Positions 44,152 through 53,863 of a stretch of DNA of 61,845 bases are shown one piece after another. A program made the position numbers and the translations under genes. Origin of the DNA: Lachnospiraceae bacterium. GTDB lineage: Bacteria; Bacillota_A; Clostridia; Lachnospirales; Lachnospiraceae. Under the pieces are notes generated by a model, which saw only the letters and a list, made by a program, of their open reading frames with translations, was not told the DNA's origin and ran no database searches. The stretch lies in NCBI GenBank assembly GCA_024683935.1, contig JAIKXV010000116.1, positions 1-61,845 on the forward strand, given 5' to 3'. Within the stretch, counting starts at the first letter, position 1. Each line of letters starts with the position of its first letter.

Positions 44152-44178
44152 TTATCGTCATTTTTTTATTATAGTTTA
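44152..44178 (-). promoter_or_regulatory. Sigma-D (sigma-28)-like promoter
   Basis: Read on the minus strand: TAAA (44175-44178), exactly 15 bases, then GACGATAA (44152-44159), matching seven of eight of the consensus GCCGATAA. It lies about 85 bases before the DUF6033-like start codon. Such promoters drive late flagellar and chemotaxis genes in Firmicutes. The rest of 44068-44214 shows a short TGAGC-GCTCA palindrome and no gene. Confidence 0.65.
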
Positions 44179-44214
44179 GTCATGTATTAAAAATAGTGCA
44201 ATAAAAACGATTTA

Positions 44215-45450
44215 TCAGCAGGCCAGCACGAATTTTGTGGTGAAACAGCCATCTTTTTCATCAAAGCCCACGGTTCCGCCGTACTTTTCCGCCACCATCC
44301 TGATATTCTTTGTGCCGATGCCGCTCTTTATCTTCTTTGTGCTCTCCGGCAGACCTTCCTCATTGAATTTCGTGCCGGGCACACAGCTGTTTACTATCAT
44401 TCCTTTCAGCTTTCCGTTTGCGTGATCGAGTTTCACGTCCATCGTACGCTCATATTCCGGCAGCTTTTCCAGGGCCTCGGCGGCATTTTCCAGTATGTTT
44501 GATATCAGGGCGGAAAGGTCAAAATCCGTGATAGACAGCTTCTCCGGCACTCCTGCCCGTATCTTCATATGGCAGTTCAGTTTACGGAGCCGTTCATGAT
44601 ATACGGAAAGTATGCCGTTTATCAGCCTGTTATCACAGTAGGTCATGGACGGCACGTTTGACAGGCTGTCGTCCAGATCTTCAAGGTAATTTAAGGCCTT
44701 TTCGCTGTCGCCCTCATTCAGCATCTGCCGAAGCACCCTCGTATAATGGCGCATGTCATGCTGGTGACGGTTTACGAGCTTTATATTCTCCTCGTAGGCC
44801 CGGAGTTCCTTCTCCATATTTTTAAGCCGGTCCTGCTGCCGCATTTTTTCCGCTTCCTCAGCCCGGAGCTCTTCATTATGGTTATACACTATCTCATACT
44901 GCTGTATCCAGGCAATGAAAACGGAAACCAGGTAAATTATGGGGTAAAAAAAGAGTATGTCTTCTCCGTAGCCGCTGAAATGATCCTTCAGGATCCACAT
45001 ATAGATAACGGACAGGATAAAGCCTCCCAGGGATATCTGGAAGCCGGTTATCAGTCCGGCAAAATAGTCTGCCATAAAGGGAATTAAAAGCATCCACAGC
45101 CAGAAAGCGTCAAGTCCGCCATTTTCGGGATAGGGATTAATATAGAAGCTCACCGCAAAGACCAGGAAACATCCGCATCCCGCGATCGTTGCCGCGGTGC
45201 CTGTGGATTCGGTGCGGTAAAGGAGTATAAGTGACACTCCAAGAAAGAATATGAGGAAGGCATAGGTCATGAACAGTGAATAATTCCCGTCCAGCATCGG
45301 ATAAATGCAGAAAATAAGACAGAAAAGCAGGAGGATGCTGATACCGATACTCATTATAAAGATACGGTGTTTCTTGAAATTACCGTATTCCTCCGCCTTG
45401 TCCAGCTCCACGATCCTCTTATTGAATTCGGCAATTTTCCTAAAGATCAT
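44215..45450 (-). CDS. Sensor histidine kinase of the GHKL/AgrC type
   Basis: A 411-residue membrane kinase. About six to seven transmembrane segments fill residues 28-195, then a coiled linker (about 198-240), the phosphoacceptor motif NRHQHDMRHY (about 225-234), and a GHKL ATPase domain with NILENAAEALEK and GIGTKNIRMVAEKYGG. It resembles quorum-type sensors such as AgrC, which read peptides or other extracellular signals. No response regulator (LytTR or other) adjoins it. GAGGGA precedes the ATG, which overlaps the RNase HI stop as ATGA, so it ends the leuS co-directional run. Confidence 0.9.
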   Translation of the reverse strand: MIFRKIAEFNKRIVELDKAEEYGNFKKHRIFIMSIGISILLLFCLIFCIYPMLDGNYSLFMTYAFLIFFLGVSLILLYRTESTGTAATIAGCGCFLVFAVSFYINPYPENGGLDAFWLWMLLIPFMADYFAGLITGFQISLGGFILSVIYMWILKDHFSGYGEDILFFYPIIYLVSVFIAWIQQYEIVYNHNEELRAEEAEKMRQQDRLKNMEKELRAYEENIKLVNRHQHDMRHYTRVLRQMLNEGDSEKALNYLEDLDDSLSNVPSMTYCDNRLINGILSVYHERLRKLNCHMKIRAGVPEKLSITDFDLSALISNILENAAEALEKLPEYERTMDVKLDHANGKLKGMIVNSCVPGTKFNEEGLPESTKKIKSGIGTKNIRMVAEKYGGTVGFDEKDGCFTTKFVLAC

Positions 45451-45926
45451 CCGATTATTCCCTCACCGGATTTATCCGCAGCCTCCGTGGCCAGTTTGTC
45501 ACATCTTTCGTTTTCTTCGTGTCCGTTATGGCCCTTTATCCAGGTGAATTCCAGCTCGTGTCCTTCGGCGGCCTTTATAAGCCTCTGCCAGAGATCCACG
45601 TTCTTTACCGGCTTTTTGTCAGAGCCCTTCCAGTTATTCTTCTGCCACGAGTCTATCCAGTGCTTGTTAAAGGCGTTAACCACATACTGGGAATCAGATA
45701 TAATATGAACCTTACAGGGTTTTGTAAGCTTTTCAAGCCCCGCTATCACACCCATAAGCTCCATCCGGTTATTCGTCGTGTCGGGAAAGCCTTCCGAATA
45801 CTCTCTTTCAAAGACCTCGCCCTTCTGATCCACATATCTTAAAATGGTGCCGTAGCCTCCGGGTCCCGGGTTTCCCCTGCTGGATCCGTCGGAAAAAAGT
45901 GTTACGGCCGTTAAAGTTTCTCCCAT
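45447..45926 (-). CDS. rnhA: Ribonuclease HI
   Basis: A 159-residue enzyme that cuts the RNA strand of RNA:DNA hybrids. The four acidic catalytic residues fit: Asp in LFSDGSSRGNPGPGGYG, Glu in NNRMELMGVI, Asp in IISDSQYVV, and Asp in ERCDKLA; the handle region with the basic loop WQKNNWKGSDKKP is also present. The length is that of E. coli RNase HI. The start overlaps the MutS-like gene by 16 bases, and the stop overlaps the histidine kinase start, so it lies in a tightly coupled gene set. Confidence 0.95.
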   Translation of the reverse strand: MGETLTAVTLFSDGSSRGNPGPGGYGTILRYVDQKGEVFEREYSEGFPDTTNNRMELMGVIAGLEKLTKPCKVHIISDSQYVVNAFNKHWIDSWQKNNWKGSDKKPVKNVDLWQRLIKAAEGHELEFTWIKGHNGHEENERCDKLATEAADKSGEGIIG

Positions 45927-47407
45927 ACGCCCTCTTTCAGGAAGGAATCGCTTAAGCGGAATGCTTCCCCGGTTATCTCCTTATCAAAGCCCATTACGGA
46001 TAAGAGCATTATAGCATCTTTTGAATCGCTCCTCCCCTTTTTTAATTCATAGGGGAAGGATATGCCCTCTTCCGTGACCTTTTCGTCAAAGTGGTAATTA
46101 TCGTATATGTCCTGCAGAATCTCCGTAAGCGGCGTATCATGGGTCGCCGCGAAGCAGAGGGCGCAGTCTGAAAAGTTCTTTAAGAGTACGGAAAGGGAGG
46201 CTATCCTCTCAACCGTATTCGTGCCCTTTAATACTTCATCCAGGAATACCGCTATCCTTACTCCCGCTTTCTTTCTCTCCACTATCCTTTTTACGGACTT
46301 GATCTCTGTCACATAGAGGGAATCCCCTTCCGTGATATTGTCCCTTAAGGACATGGAGGAGAATATCTCCACGGGCTCCGTACTCATGCTTTCCGCCGGC
46401 ACGGTATATACGGTTTCCGCAAGTATCAGATTAAGGGCTGCGCTTTTCAGGAAGGTGGATTTACCGGAGGCATTGGAGCCGGTAAGCAGCATATGGGAAA
46501 CATCCCTGATATCATAGGGCACGGGATTATCAAGTAACGGGTGATATCCTTTGGTGATGGTGATTCCGCGGCCTTCGTTGAATTCCGGTTCCGTAAAATA
46601 AGGAAGGGAATCCCTGAAATATGACAGGGAAATCATGGAGTCCAGGAAGCCAGTTACGTCAAAGAGCTCCTTAACTGCTGCCTTCTCTTTCTTTACCAGC
46701 CTTATGATGCTGTTATATTTAATGAGATCCGGATGAAGAAAGATCCGGATAAAGTCCAGGGGCAGCTCCATTATGCCGCCGGTAAGGTTCTTTCCGCTTA
46801 AGATCAGGAATACTCCGTTTTCCAGGCTTTTTAAGGCGGTAACCGCATTAATGAGCCTTTCCCTGTATTCCGAAAGACCGGGTGTGTCGATCACTGCAAG
46901 CCTTCTCACTTCCCGTATTTCCCTCAGCAGATACCTGATAAGCGGTATATGGCAGTCGATCTCATTCTTTCTCTTAAAGTAGGAAAATACATTGAATATG
47001 GCTGCTATTATAAAAAGCACAAAGCCCGCCGGAGGATAGATAAAGATAAAGGCAAGTGAAATGACGCCTGCGAATAGCGACAGAAAGTGCAGGATATCCG
47101 GGTCGGTCTCCGCCTCAAAAAGGCCTTCAAGCCTTGTTCGAAAACGGTCGTTCTTAAATTCTTCATCCCCCGACAGAGCCTTTATATACCTGTCCCGCAG
47201 ATCCTTATCCTTACGGAAAAGCTCCGAAACCCTGCCCCTTTCCTTTAATTCCTCTATGCCTTCTCCGGAAATAAGCGGACGGCGAAGCATATCATAAAGA
47301 TATTCCCCGCCGTTTCGTGAACAAGTCTTATCGAAGTTCCTGAAAAAGATATCAAGATCCAGGTCGTTCCAGGTGATGTCGTCTATCGGATATTTATTAT
47401 CAGTCAA
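45911..47407 (-). CDS. Membrane-anchored MutS-like ATPase
   Basis: A 498-residue relative of the MutS core and ATPase domains, lacking the mismatch-binding N-terminal domain. Walker A is LLTGSNASGKSTFLK (about 304-318), followed by Walker B-like IAVFLDEVLKGTNTVER and the dimer-contact ATHDTPLTEIL. Two membrane segments (about 106-124 and 126-144) interrupt the N-terminal helical part, which is unusual for MutS proteins and suggests an inner membrane location. It is not the mismatch repair MutS; I would place it with the poorly studied MutS4-to-MutS8-like relatives. A TTG at 47407 with GGGAG 7 bases upstream is the start; no ATG is near. It overlaps its neighbours on both sides. Confidence 0.82.
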   Translation of the reverse strand: MTDNKYPIDDITWNDLDLDIFFRNFDKTCSRNGGEYLYDMLRRPLISGEGIEELKERGRVSELFRKDKDLRDRYIKALSGDEEFKNDRFRTRLEGLFEAETDPDILHFLSLFAGVISLAFIFIYPPAGFVLFIIAAIFNVFSYFKRKNEIDCHIPLIRYLLREIREVRRLAVIDTPGLSEYRERLINAVTALKSLENGVFLILSGKNLTGGIMELPLDFIRIFLHPDLIKYNSIIRLVKKEKAAVKELFDVTGFLDSMISLSYFRDSLPYFTEPEFNEGRGITITKGYHPLLDNPVPYDIRDVSHMLLTGSNASGKSTFLKSAALNLILAETVYTVPAESMSTEPVEIFSSMSLRDNITEGDSLYVTEIKSVKRIVERKKAGVRIAVFLDEVLKGTNTVERIASLSVLLKNFSDCALCFAATHDTPLTEILQDIYDNYHFDEKVTEEGISFPYELKKGRSDSKDAIMLLSVMGFDKEITGEAFRLSDSFLKEGVWEKL

Positions 47408-48713
47408 TACTGATCTCCCTGTTGATACGTTCCACTATGTTCTGCACTTCTTTATATATCTTTTCCTCATCCTCTCCGATATTGAAGCTGCCGTTCTCAT
47501 ATCTTACGACGCCGTCTATCATCGTGAAGATAACATTCTGCTTTGAACCGGAATAAACTAAATTCTTTACAATATTGTTTTCCGGCTGCATATTGGGCTG
47601 TTTAAGATCTATGACAATGAGATCCGCTTTCTTTCCGGGTGCGAGGCTGTCACACTCAGGAGTGCCTATGGCCTTTGCACCGTCAGAGCAGGCAATCTTA
47701 AGCACATCGGCCGCATCCACGGCAGCCGCGTCATTTTCCCGAAGCTTTGCCATAGCTGTTGTCAGGAACATCTCCCTGAACATATCCAGGCAGTTATTGC
47801 TTGCCGGGCCGTCGGTTCCTATGCCGAGAGTGATGCCCTCTTTTAAGTACCTGTCTATAGGTGCTATGCCGCTTGCCAGCTTTGCGTTGGAAGCAGGATT
47901 GGTAACAACTGATATATTTCTCTTCTTTATTATATCTATGTCATTATCCGTTACATGTACTCCGTGGAAGAATACCGAGCCATAGTCAAAGAGTCCCAGT
48001 GAATCTAAATACTCTACCGGACTGAGTCCGCCGTGCCTTTCCCGGCAGCCATCTACCTCGTGAGCAGTCTCGGACATATGCATATATACCGGAGCCTTCA
48101 GATCATGGCTGATCCCTGCTACCCTTTTCAGAAGTTCCTCAGAACAGGTATATTCCGCATGGATACCGAGCCTGAAGGAATTAAGGCTGTTCTCCTTATT
48201 CAGGTTCTCATACCATTCAATGAGCAATTCCGGAGTCTGTGAAAAGTCATTCAATGATCCGCACTGCACGCAGCGCATTCCGGTCTCCTCCACTGCCCTG
48301 GCAATGGAAGGGGGCGTCAGATACATATCGCAGATCTCAGTAACACCGCTTGTTAAATACTCCATTACGGCAAGCTTTGTGGCGAAATAGATATCATCCT
48401 CCGAAAGAAGGGCTTCCCTCGGAAAGATCTGTTTATTCAGCCACTGATCCAACTTCATGTCATCAGCTGCGGATCTCAAAAAAGTCATGCCTGAATGTGT
48501 ATGGCAGTTTTTGAATCCCGGCAGGATCAGATTGCCCTTAAGATCTATCTCCCTGTCGAATTTTATTTCAGAACAGGCGCTTTTATATGCCGGATCGTCC
48601 GCTTTTCCTGCAAAAACAATGCTGCTGCCTTTAACAGCAACAGCAGCATTATTTATGACTTCAGGGGCACCCGCAAATGTTATCAGTTTTCCATTTGTAA
48701 ATAAGGTATTCAT
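47400..48713 (-). CDS. Amidohydrolase, SAH/MTA deaminase-like
   Basis: A 437-residue metal-dependent amidohydrolase. Metal and substrate motifs are NCHTHSGM (about 68-75), GIHAEYTCS, MHMSETAHEV, FFHGVHVT and GTDGPASNN, typical of 5-methylthioadenosine/S-adenosylhomocysteine deaminase (MtaD) and chlorohydrolase-like enzymes. The reaction would turn adenosyl compounds into inosyl ones in the cytoplasm. It overlaps the purine nucleoside phosphorylase gene by 4 bases (ATGA), which supports a role in purine salvage from methylation by-products. Confidence 0.9.
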   Translation of the reverse strand: MNTLFTNGKLITFAGAPEVINNAAVAVKGSSIVFAGKADDPAYKSACSEIKFDREIDLKGNLILPGFKNCHTHSGMTFLRSAADDMKLDQWLNKQIFPREALLSEDDIYFATKLAVMEYLTSGVTEICDMYLTPPSIARAVEETGMRCVQCGSLNDFSQTPELLIEWYENLNKENSLNSFRLGIHAEYTCSEELLKRVAGISHDLKAPVYMHMSETAHEVDGCRERHGGLSPVEYLDSLGLFDYGSVFFHGVHVTDNDIDIIKKRNISVVTNPASNAKLASGIAPIDRYLKEGITLGIGTDGPASNNCLDMFREMFLTTAMAKLRENDAAAVDAADVLKIACSDGAKAIGTPECDSLAPGKKADLIVIDLKQPNMQPENNIVKNLVYSGSKQNVIFTMIDGVVRYENGSFNIGEDEEKIYKEVQNIVERINREISID

Positions 48714-49540
48714 ACGTTAAAGCCCTCTATTGATCTGATTATCAGTTCTTTGAATTTGGGAGCGGCATTTGCACCGGCTTCCAGAACTTCTTCCTCGGTA
48801 AGCTTATGCTCGGAGATGCCTGCCGCAAGGTTAGCGATACAGGATATTCCTACTACCCTCATTCCGGCGTGGTTAGCAGCTATAGCCTCCACAACGGTGC
48901 TCATTCCCACCGCATCGGCTCCCCAGCTCTTAAACATCTGTATCTCCGCGGGAGATTCATAGGAAGGGCCGGTGGTCTGGATATATACGCCCTCTTTAAG
49001 GTCTATTCCCGCATCCTTTGCCTTTTCACGTATCACATCATTGAGCTCGGGATCATATACATAGGACATATCCGGGAACCTTACCCCGAATTCGTTTATA
49101 TTCGGACCGATAAGGGGATTGGGAACCAGGGATGATATGTGATCCGTCATCAGCATGAAATCCCCTGCCTTGAAGGAAGGATTGATGCCTCCTGATGCGT
49201 TGGTCAGGAAGAATACCTTTGCTCCCATGAGTTTCATGATCCTTAAGGGTAAAACAACATCCGTTATGGGATATCCCTCGTAGTAGTGGATCCTGCCCTT
49301 CATGCAGATAAGCTTCTTTCCGCCCAGGGTTCCGTATATAAACTGTCCGGCATGTCCCGGAGCTGTGGAAACAGGGAAGCCCTTGATATCCTTATAATCG
49401 ATCACTCCCTCGACCTTTATGTTGTCTGCGAAGTCACCGAGACCTGATCCCAGGACCAGAGCTATCTCCGGCTCAAAATCCGTTTTTTTCCGTATATCGT
49501 CAAAGCAGCTTTTTACTTTTTCATATACTTCGTTTGCCAT
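48710..49540 (-). CDS. punA: Purine nucleoside phosphorylase, trimeric type
   Basis: A 276-residue enzyme that splits inosine and guanosine with phosphate to the free base and ribose-1-phosphate. Motifs are LVLGSGLGDFAD near the N-terminus, the phosphate-binding GHAGQF, NASGGIN, and TGPSYESPAEI; VGMSTVVEAIAA is also typical of the NP-II type. A ribosome site GAGGAAG lies before the ATG. It is coupled to the downstream SAH/MTA deaminase gene and follows an unknown 110-residue gene by 8 bases. Confidence 0.95.
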   Translation of the reverse strand: MANEVYEKVKSCFDDIRKKTDFEPEIALVLGSGLGDFADNIKVEGVIDYKDIKGFPVSTAPGHAGQFIYGTLGGKKLICMKGRIHYYEGYPITDVVLPLRIMKLMGAKVFFLTNASGGINPSFKAGDFMLMTDHISSLVPNPLIGPNINEFGVRFPDMSYVYDPELNDVIREKAKDAGIDLKEGVYIQTTGPSYESPAEIQMFKSWGADAVGMSTVVEAIAANHAGMRVVGISCIANLAAGISEHKLTEEEVLEAGANAAPKFKELIIRSIEGFNV

Positions 49541-49548
49541 GGTCTTCC

Positions 49549-49881
49549 TCAGTCCTCCTCGTCAAAAAACTCAATATCCTCTTTTCCTGATCCGCTTTTT
49601 TTCTCGCCGTCCCTCAGAGCCTTTATCTTGTACTTGTGGCGGGAGACATCGCCCTCCCCGCGCTCTACTTCTCCGAGGATCTCGCCTGCCCTCTCCTTCT
49701 GGTTATCATTTATCATGATAACACATACTTCCTTTGCACCGTTATATTCGCGTCTCTTGAAAAAGGGCACCTTCTCCCACTTTTCAAGATAGGAAATACC
49801 TGCATTGACAAGGCGTCTTACAAAAGCGTCCTTTTTATCAATATCAACTGTTTTTAATATTTCTATTTCGTTATTAACCAT
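49549..49881 (-). CDS. Unknown 110-residue basic/acidic protein
   Basis: A small cytoplasmic protein of no family that I recognise. It begins MVNNEIEILKTVDID and has an amphipathic, Lys/Arg-rich middle (YLEKWEKVPFFKRREYNGAKE), then an acidic tail ending DIEFFDEED. The ATG at 49881 shares one base with the stop of the L,D-transpeptidase gene (TGATG) and has only a weak ribosome site, so it is coupled to that gene. A GTG 15 bases further upstream is the alternative. It lies in the leuS co-directional run. Confidence 0.65.
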   Translation of the reverse strand: MVNNEIEILKTVDIDKKDAFVRRLVNAGISYLEKWEKVPFFKRREYNGAKEVCVIMINDNQKERAGEILGEVERGEGDVSRHKYKIKALRDGEKKSGSGKEDIEFFDEED

Positions 49882-50723
49882 CAGGAATGTACCCACACGG
49901 GAGTTCCCACAGGAACTGCTTCATAAAGAGGCGGCATCAGTGAAGGAGGTACGTTGATACAGCCATGTGATCCGTTTTTCTGATAGATGCTACCACCGAA
50001 GTCGCTCCTCCAGTTAGCATCATGTATTCCAACGTTATTTACTATCCTCATCCAGTAGTGTACAAAGGACTCGTAATCCTCTCCCTTCAGGGTTCTGTCC
50101 AGCTGCTTGTACTGAACTGCGAAAAGACCCTGGGGCGTATTGTGTCCCGCACGTACATTTCCGGTAACAACAGGCACCGCATAGGTTGCTGCGCCGTTCT
50201 GGTATAGAGTAAGTGTCTGGGTTGTAATATTGATATCAATGTAATTACCGTTATTGATATCCATATTAACAGGTGTGGAAATAACTCCTGATGTTCCCGG
50301 AGCCGGCTGGGGCGCAGGTACTTCTGCCGCCTGAGGCACGCTCTGGGGTACAAACTGGGGCACAGCCGGAGCCGCCGGCGCTACTGCCACATAAGCCGGT
50401 ATATGATTTCCCGGAGCCGCTGTTCCGTTTACCACTCCGAGGAGATAATTTACTTCACTCATCTGATCGATAACCGCTACCGGAGTATTATACCTTTCAG
50501 CCAGCGCGGATACGAAAACATTTATAACCGCCGGATTCTGACGGAAAAGCTCGATAGTAGCCGCATCCACCGGGAATATATCGCTCTGTCCCTCAGGTAT
50601 TGCCAGCCCGGAAAAAACATATGTTACCGTTTCCCCTTCAGCCCTTGTTTCCTTTAATCCAGTTAAAGGAAGCAGCGCCATTGCAATAAAAGCTATAAGC
50701 GCTATTTTTTTGATCAATCTCAT
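49881..50723 (-). CDS. Secreted L,D-transpeptidase (YkuD domain)
   Basis: A 280-residue exported enzyme. A signal peptide (about 1-28, cut after TRA) is followed by a short N-terminal region, an Ala/Pro-rich linker (about 110-145), and a YkuD catalytic domain (about 155-280). The active-site motif SHGCINVP is preceded by the upstream His in GIHDANW. It makes 3-3 cross-links in peptidoglycan or attaches proteins. GGAGG lies before the ATG. The gene is in the run from leuS and is likely co-expressed with the membrane protein gene upstream. Confidence 0.93.
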   Translation of the reverse strand: MRLIKKIALIAFIAMALLPLTGLKETRAEGETVTYVFSGLAIPEGQSDIFPVDAATIELFRQNPAVINVFVSALAERYNTPVAVIDQMSEVNYLLGVVNGTAAPGNHIPAYVAVAPAAPAVPQFVPQSVPQAAEVPAPQPAPGTSGVISTPVNMDINNGNYIDINITTQTLTLYQNGAATYAVPVVTGNVRAGHNTPQGLFAVQYKQLDRTLKGEDYESFVHYWMRIVNNVGIHDANWRSDFGGSIYQKNGSHGCINVPPSLMPPLYEAVPVGTPVWVHS

Positions 50724-50763
50724 ATGGAATCTCCTCCTACCCTCATTAGTCCATTATAAGAAT

Positions 50764-51360
50764 TTATGACTTTTTTATAACCCTGAATCTGGGTTCATTG
50801 TCCTCTTCCGTATCTAAAATATCCTCATCCTCATACAGATCTTCATCGAAATCCTGATGAATTTCCTTTGAAGAGAGATCCATGGATGACCTGAAACTTC
50901 TCCCCGTATCCAGATCCTCCCCGGAATCATCCTCATCCGTATCGCCGTCGTTTCCGCGCATAAAGAACGAGTGTTTTTCATTCTGACTCTTCTTTATGAA
51001 TCTCCGCTTCTGCAGTTTTGCGGCTTCATGGCCTGAAACAAGCGCCACTATGGCTATTATCAGCACCGCTACCGGTATCTCTATGATAACCCTTAAAAAT
51101 GCGGTTCCCGAATCCCCGGTAGCCCTGATATAGAGATAAGCCTGAAGCAGTATTCCCACAATGGATGCGATCAGAAGATTTCCGCACCAGAGATATGCGC
51201 TCAAGCGCCCTTCGGCAAAGAAAGTGTCCAGGAAGGCTATCCCCATGGTGATCGGAAATATGATAAGTGCGCTGATCACTTCCAGCCTGAACCAGAACAT
51301 CCAGGCAAATATGATTATGTAATTAAGGGTCAGCATCAAAAGAGTTTTTCTTATTGACAT
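50764..51360 (-). CDS. Membrane protein with acidic tail, unknown
   Basis: A 198-residue protein with four predicted membrane segments in the first 112 residues (about 8-25, 27-45, 56-77 and 87-110), then a basic stretch and a very acidic C-terminal tail (about 130-190, many Asp and Glu). It looks like a cytoplasmic acidic tail on a small membrane core. I recognise no family. GAGAGG precedes the ATG, 24 bases after the leuS stop, and the L,D-transpeptidase gene follows 40 bases on. Confidence 0.68.
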   Translation of the reverse strand: MSIRKTLLMLTLNYIIIFAWMFWFRLEVISALIIFPITMGIAFLDTFFAEGRLSAYLWCGNLLIASIVGILLQAYLYIRATGDSGTAFLRVIIEIPVAVLIIAIVALVSGHEAAKLQKRRFIKKSQNEKHSFFMRGNDGDTDEDDSGEDLDTGRSFRSSMDLSSKEIHQDFDEDLYEDEDILDTEEDNEPRFRVIKKS

Positions 51361-51384
51361 GGCAGAACCCTCTCGTAATTACCC

Positions 51385-53787
51385 TCACTTCACCACTAAA
51401 TTGACGATCTTTCCGGGCACATATATCTCCTTAACGAGATTGCCGGTCATCCTGTCCTTAACCGCTTCCTTCGCGATACTAAGCACATCTTCCTTCGAGG
51501 CATCGGCGGCAACACTTATCGTAGCCCTCATCTTGCCGTTAACCTGTACAGGAACCTCAATAGTGTCATCCTTCATGGCGTCCTTATCTGCCTTCGGCCA
51601 TTCAGCCTTGAACACTGAAGTATCGTGTCCCAGCTGCTGCCACAGCTCTTCTGCCATATGGGGGGCAAAGGGAGCAAGCAGGATAACATATGTTTCCAAA
51701 GTTTCCTTATCCACGCCGTCAAGCTTTGCAAGGGCGTTATTAAACTCCATAAAGCCTGATATAACCGTATTTAAGGAGAAGCTCTCAAGTCTGGTGGTTA
51801 TCGTATCTATGAGCTTATGTCTTAAGCGTATAAGTCCGGTATCGGCGGTCACATTCTTGTCTTTGTTGTCCATTACAAGATTCCAGAGCTTGCAGAGGAA
51901 TCTGAACACACCGTCTATACCCCTGTCATCCCAGGCGCTGTCCTGCTGGGGAGGTCCGATAAAGAGCTCATAGAGACGGAGGGAATCACAGCCGTAATCC
52001 CTTATCATATCGTCAGGGCTTATTACATTGCCCAGCGACTTACTCATTTTGATGCCCTGCGGGCCAAGTACCATTCCCTGATTGAAGAGCTTAAGGAAGG
52101 GCTCTTCAAAGCCCACAGCTCCTATGTCGTACAGGAACTTGGTCCAGAATCTGGAATAAAGGAGATGGAGCACCGCATGCTCCACGCCGCCTATATACAT
52201 ATCAACAGGCAGATACTTATCAGCCTTTTCGCGGCTGACAAGAGCCTTGTCATTATTCACATCCACATAGCGGAGGAAATACCAGGAGGAACCTGCCCAC
52301 TGGGGCATCGTGTTCGTCTCCCTCTTCGCATCCTTTCCGCACTTCGGGCACTTGCAGTTTACCCAGGAATCGATAGCCGCAAGGGGTGATTCTCCTGTGT
52401 CCGTAGGCTGGTATGACTCAACCTCGGGAAGCAGAACGGGAAGCTCTTCTTCGGGCACGGGCACAGCTCCGCAGTCCGGGCAGTGAATGATGGGAATGGG
52501 CTCGCCCCAGTATCTCTGCCTGGAGAATACCCAGTCACGTATCTTAAAGTTCTTCTTTGCCCTTCCGAAGCCTTTTTCTTCAACAATGTGGGGTGCCTTT
52601 ACCTTCAGATCGGCTGATTCCATGCCATTCCAGTCACCGGAATTGATCATGGTGCCGCTGGCCTCTGTATAGGCTTCCTCCATGTTCTCTATCTCTTTAC
52701 CGTCCCTGGCGATAACCTGAATGATGGGCAGGTCGAATTTCTTTGCAAAGGCAAAGTCTCTGTCGTCATGGGCAGGAACGCACATGATAGCACCTGTTCC
52801 GTAATCGGCTAAAACGTAGTCGGAAAGCCAGATCGGAACCTTTGCGCCGTTCAGGGGATTTATGCAGTAGGAGCCCGTGAAAACACCTGTTTTTTCTTTG
52901 CCCTGAAGCCTGTCCACATTGGATTTATTTGCGGAATCCGCTATATACTTCTCAACATCCGCCTTTTTGTCGGGAGTTGCGAGACCCAAAGCCAGCTCAT
53001 GCTCGGGAGCAAGAACCATGAATGTTGCTCCGTAAAGGGTATCGGGTCTTGTCGTATATACGGTAACGGCATCATCCCTGCCGTCTATCTTGAAGTCAAC
53101 CTCGGCTCCGTAGGACCTTCCGATCCAGTCGGTCTGCATCTTCTTAACCTTTTCGGGCCAGTCAAGCTTGTCCAAACCGTCCAAAAGCCTGTCGGCATAC
53201 TCCGTGATCTTTAACATCCACTGACGGAGATTCTTCTTCGTAACATCGCTGTGGCAGCGCTCGCACTTACCGTCCACAACCTCTTCGTTGGCAAGAACGG
53301 CACGGCAGTTGGGACACCAGTTTAACGGCATCTCCTTCTCATAAGCAAGACCGTGCTTAAAGAGCTGTACGAATATCCACTGGGACCACTTGTAGAAGTT
53401 CGGATCCGTCGTATCCAGCTCCATGTCCCAGTCGTAGATAGCGCCAATCTGCTTTACCTGACGCTTTATATTCCTGATATTTTCAGCGGTGGAAATCCTG
53501 GGGTGCTGCCCTGTCTGTATGGCATAGTTCTCCGCAGGGAGACCGAAAGCGTCCCAGCCCATCGGATGTACGATGTAGTAGCCGTTCATCATCTTGTAGC
53601 GGCTCCATACGTCGCTTATCACATAGCCTCTCCAGTGTCCCACATGGAGTCCTGCTCCGGAGGGATACGGGAACATATCGAGACAATAGTACTTGGGCTT
53701 CTTCCCATCATCAGTATTTACAGGGTGCTCCTCCCAGACCCTGGTCCATTTATCCTCAATTTCGGAATGGTTATAATTCTCCGCCAT
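51385..53787 (-). CDS. leuS: Leucyl-tRNA synthetase
   Basis: An 800-residue class I aminoacyl-tRNA synthetase. The HIGH-type motif is HVGH in [17 protein letters not shown], the KMSKS motif is [11 protein letters not shown], and the CP1 editing domain shows [12 protein letters not shown]. CxxC pairs (near CPNC, CERC and CPKC, CPDC) form the zinc insertions seen in bacterial enzymes. AAGGAG lies before the ATG at 53787. The 112-base upstream gap shows no T-box: no specifier stem or antiterminator sequence is visible. It heads a long co-directional gene run. Confidence 0.97.
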   Translation of the reverse strand: MAENYNHSEIEDKWTRVWEEHPVNTDDGKKPKYYCLDMFPYPSGAGLHVGHWRGYVISDVWSRYKMMNGYYIVHPMGWDAFGLPAENYAIQTGQHPRISTAENIRNIKRQVKQIGAIYDWDMELDTTDPNFYKWSQWIFVQLFKHGLAYEKEMPLNWCPNCRAVLANEEVVDGKCERCHSDVTKKNLRQWMLKITEYADRLLDGLDKLDWPEKVKKMQTDWIGRSYGAEVDFKIDGRDDAVTVYTTRPDTLYGATFMVLAPEHELALGLATPDKKADVEKYIADSANKSNVDRLQGKEKTGVFTGSYCINPLNGAKVPIWLSDYVLADYGTGAIMCVPAHDDRDFAFAKKFDLPIIQVIARDGKEIENMEEAYTEASGTMINSGDWNGMESADLKVKAPHIVEEKGFGRAKKNFKIRDWVFSRQRYWGEPIPIIHCPDCGAVPVPEEELPVLLPEVESYQPTDTGESPLAAIDSWVNCKCPKCGKDAKRETNTMPQWAGSSWYFLRYVDVNNDKALVSREKADKYLPVDMYIGGVEHAVLHLLYSRFWTKFLYDIGAVGFEEPFLKLFNQGMVLGPQGIKMSKSLGNVISPDDMIRDYGCDSLRLYELFIGPPQQDSAWDDRGIDGVFRFLCKLWNLVMDNKDKNVTADTGLIRLRHKLIDTITTRLESFSLNTVISGFMEFNNALAKLDGVDKETLETYVILLAPFAPHMAEELWQQLGHDTSVFKAEWPKADKDAMKDDTIEVPVQVNGKMRATISVAADASKEDVLSIAKEAVKDRMTGNLVKEIYVPGKIVNLVVK

Positions 53788-53834
53788 GATATTCTCCTTA
53801 AACCAACACATATTTTTTCCAGTCTAATTTTACA

Positions 53835-53863
53835 AGTTTAATGCGGACACTAACTAAAGTCAA
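53835..53863 (-). promoter_or_regulatory. Sigma-A-like promoter for leuS
   Basis: On the minus strand: -35 TTGACT (53858-53863), a 17-base spacer, -10 TAAACT (53835-53840). Its -35 abuts the terminator hairpin of the upstream gene. Transcription would start near 53828, about 40 bases before leuS. Confidence 0.6.
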
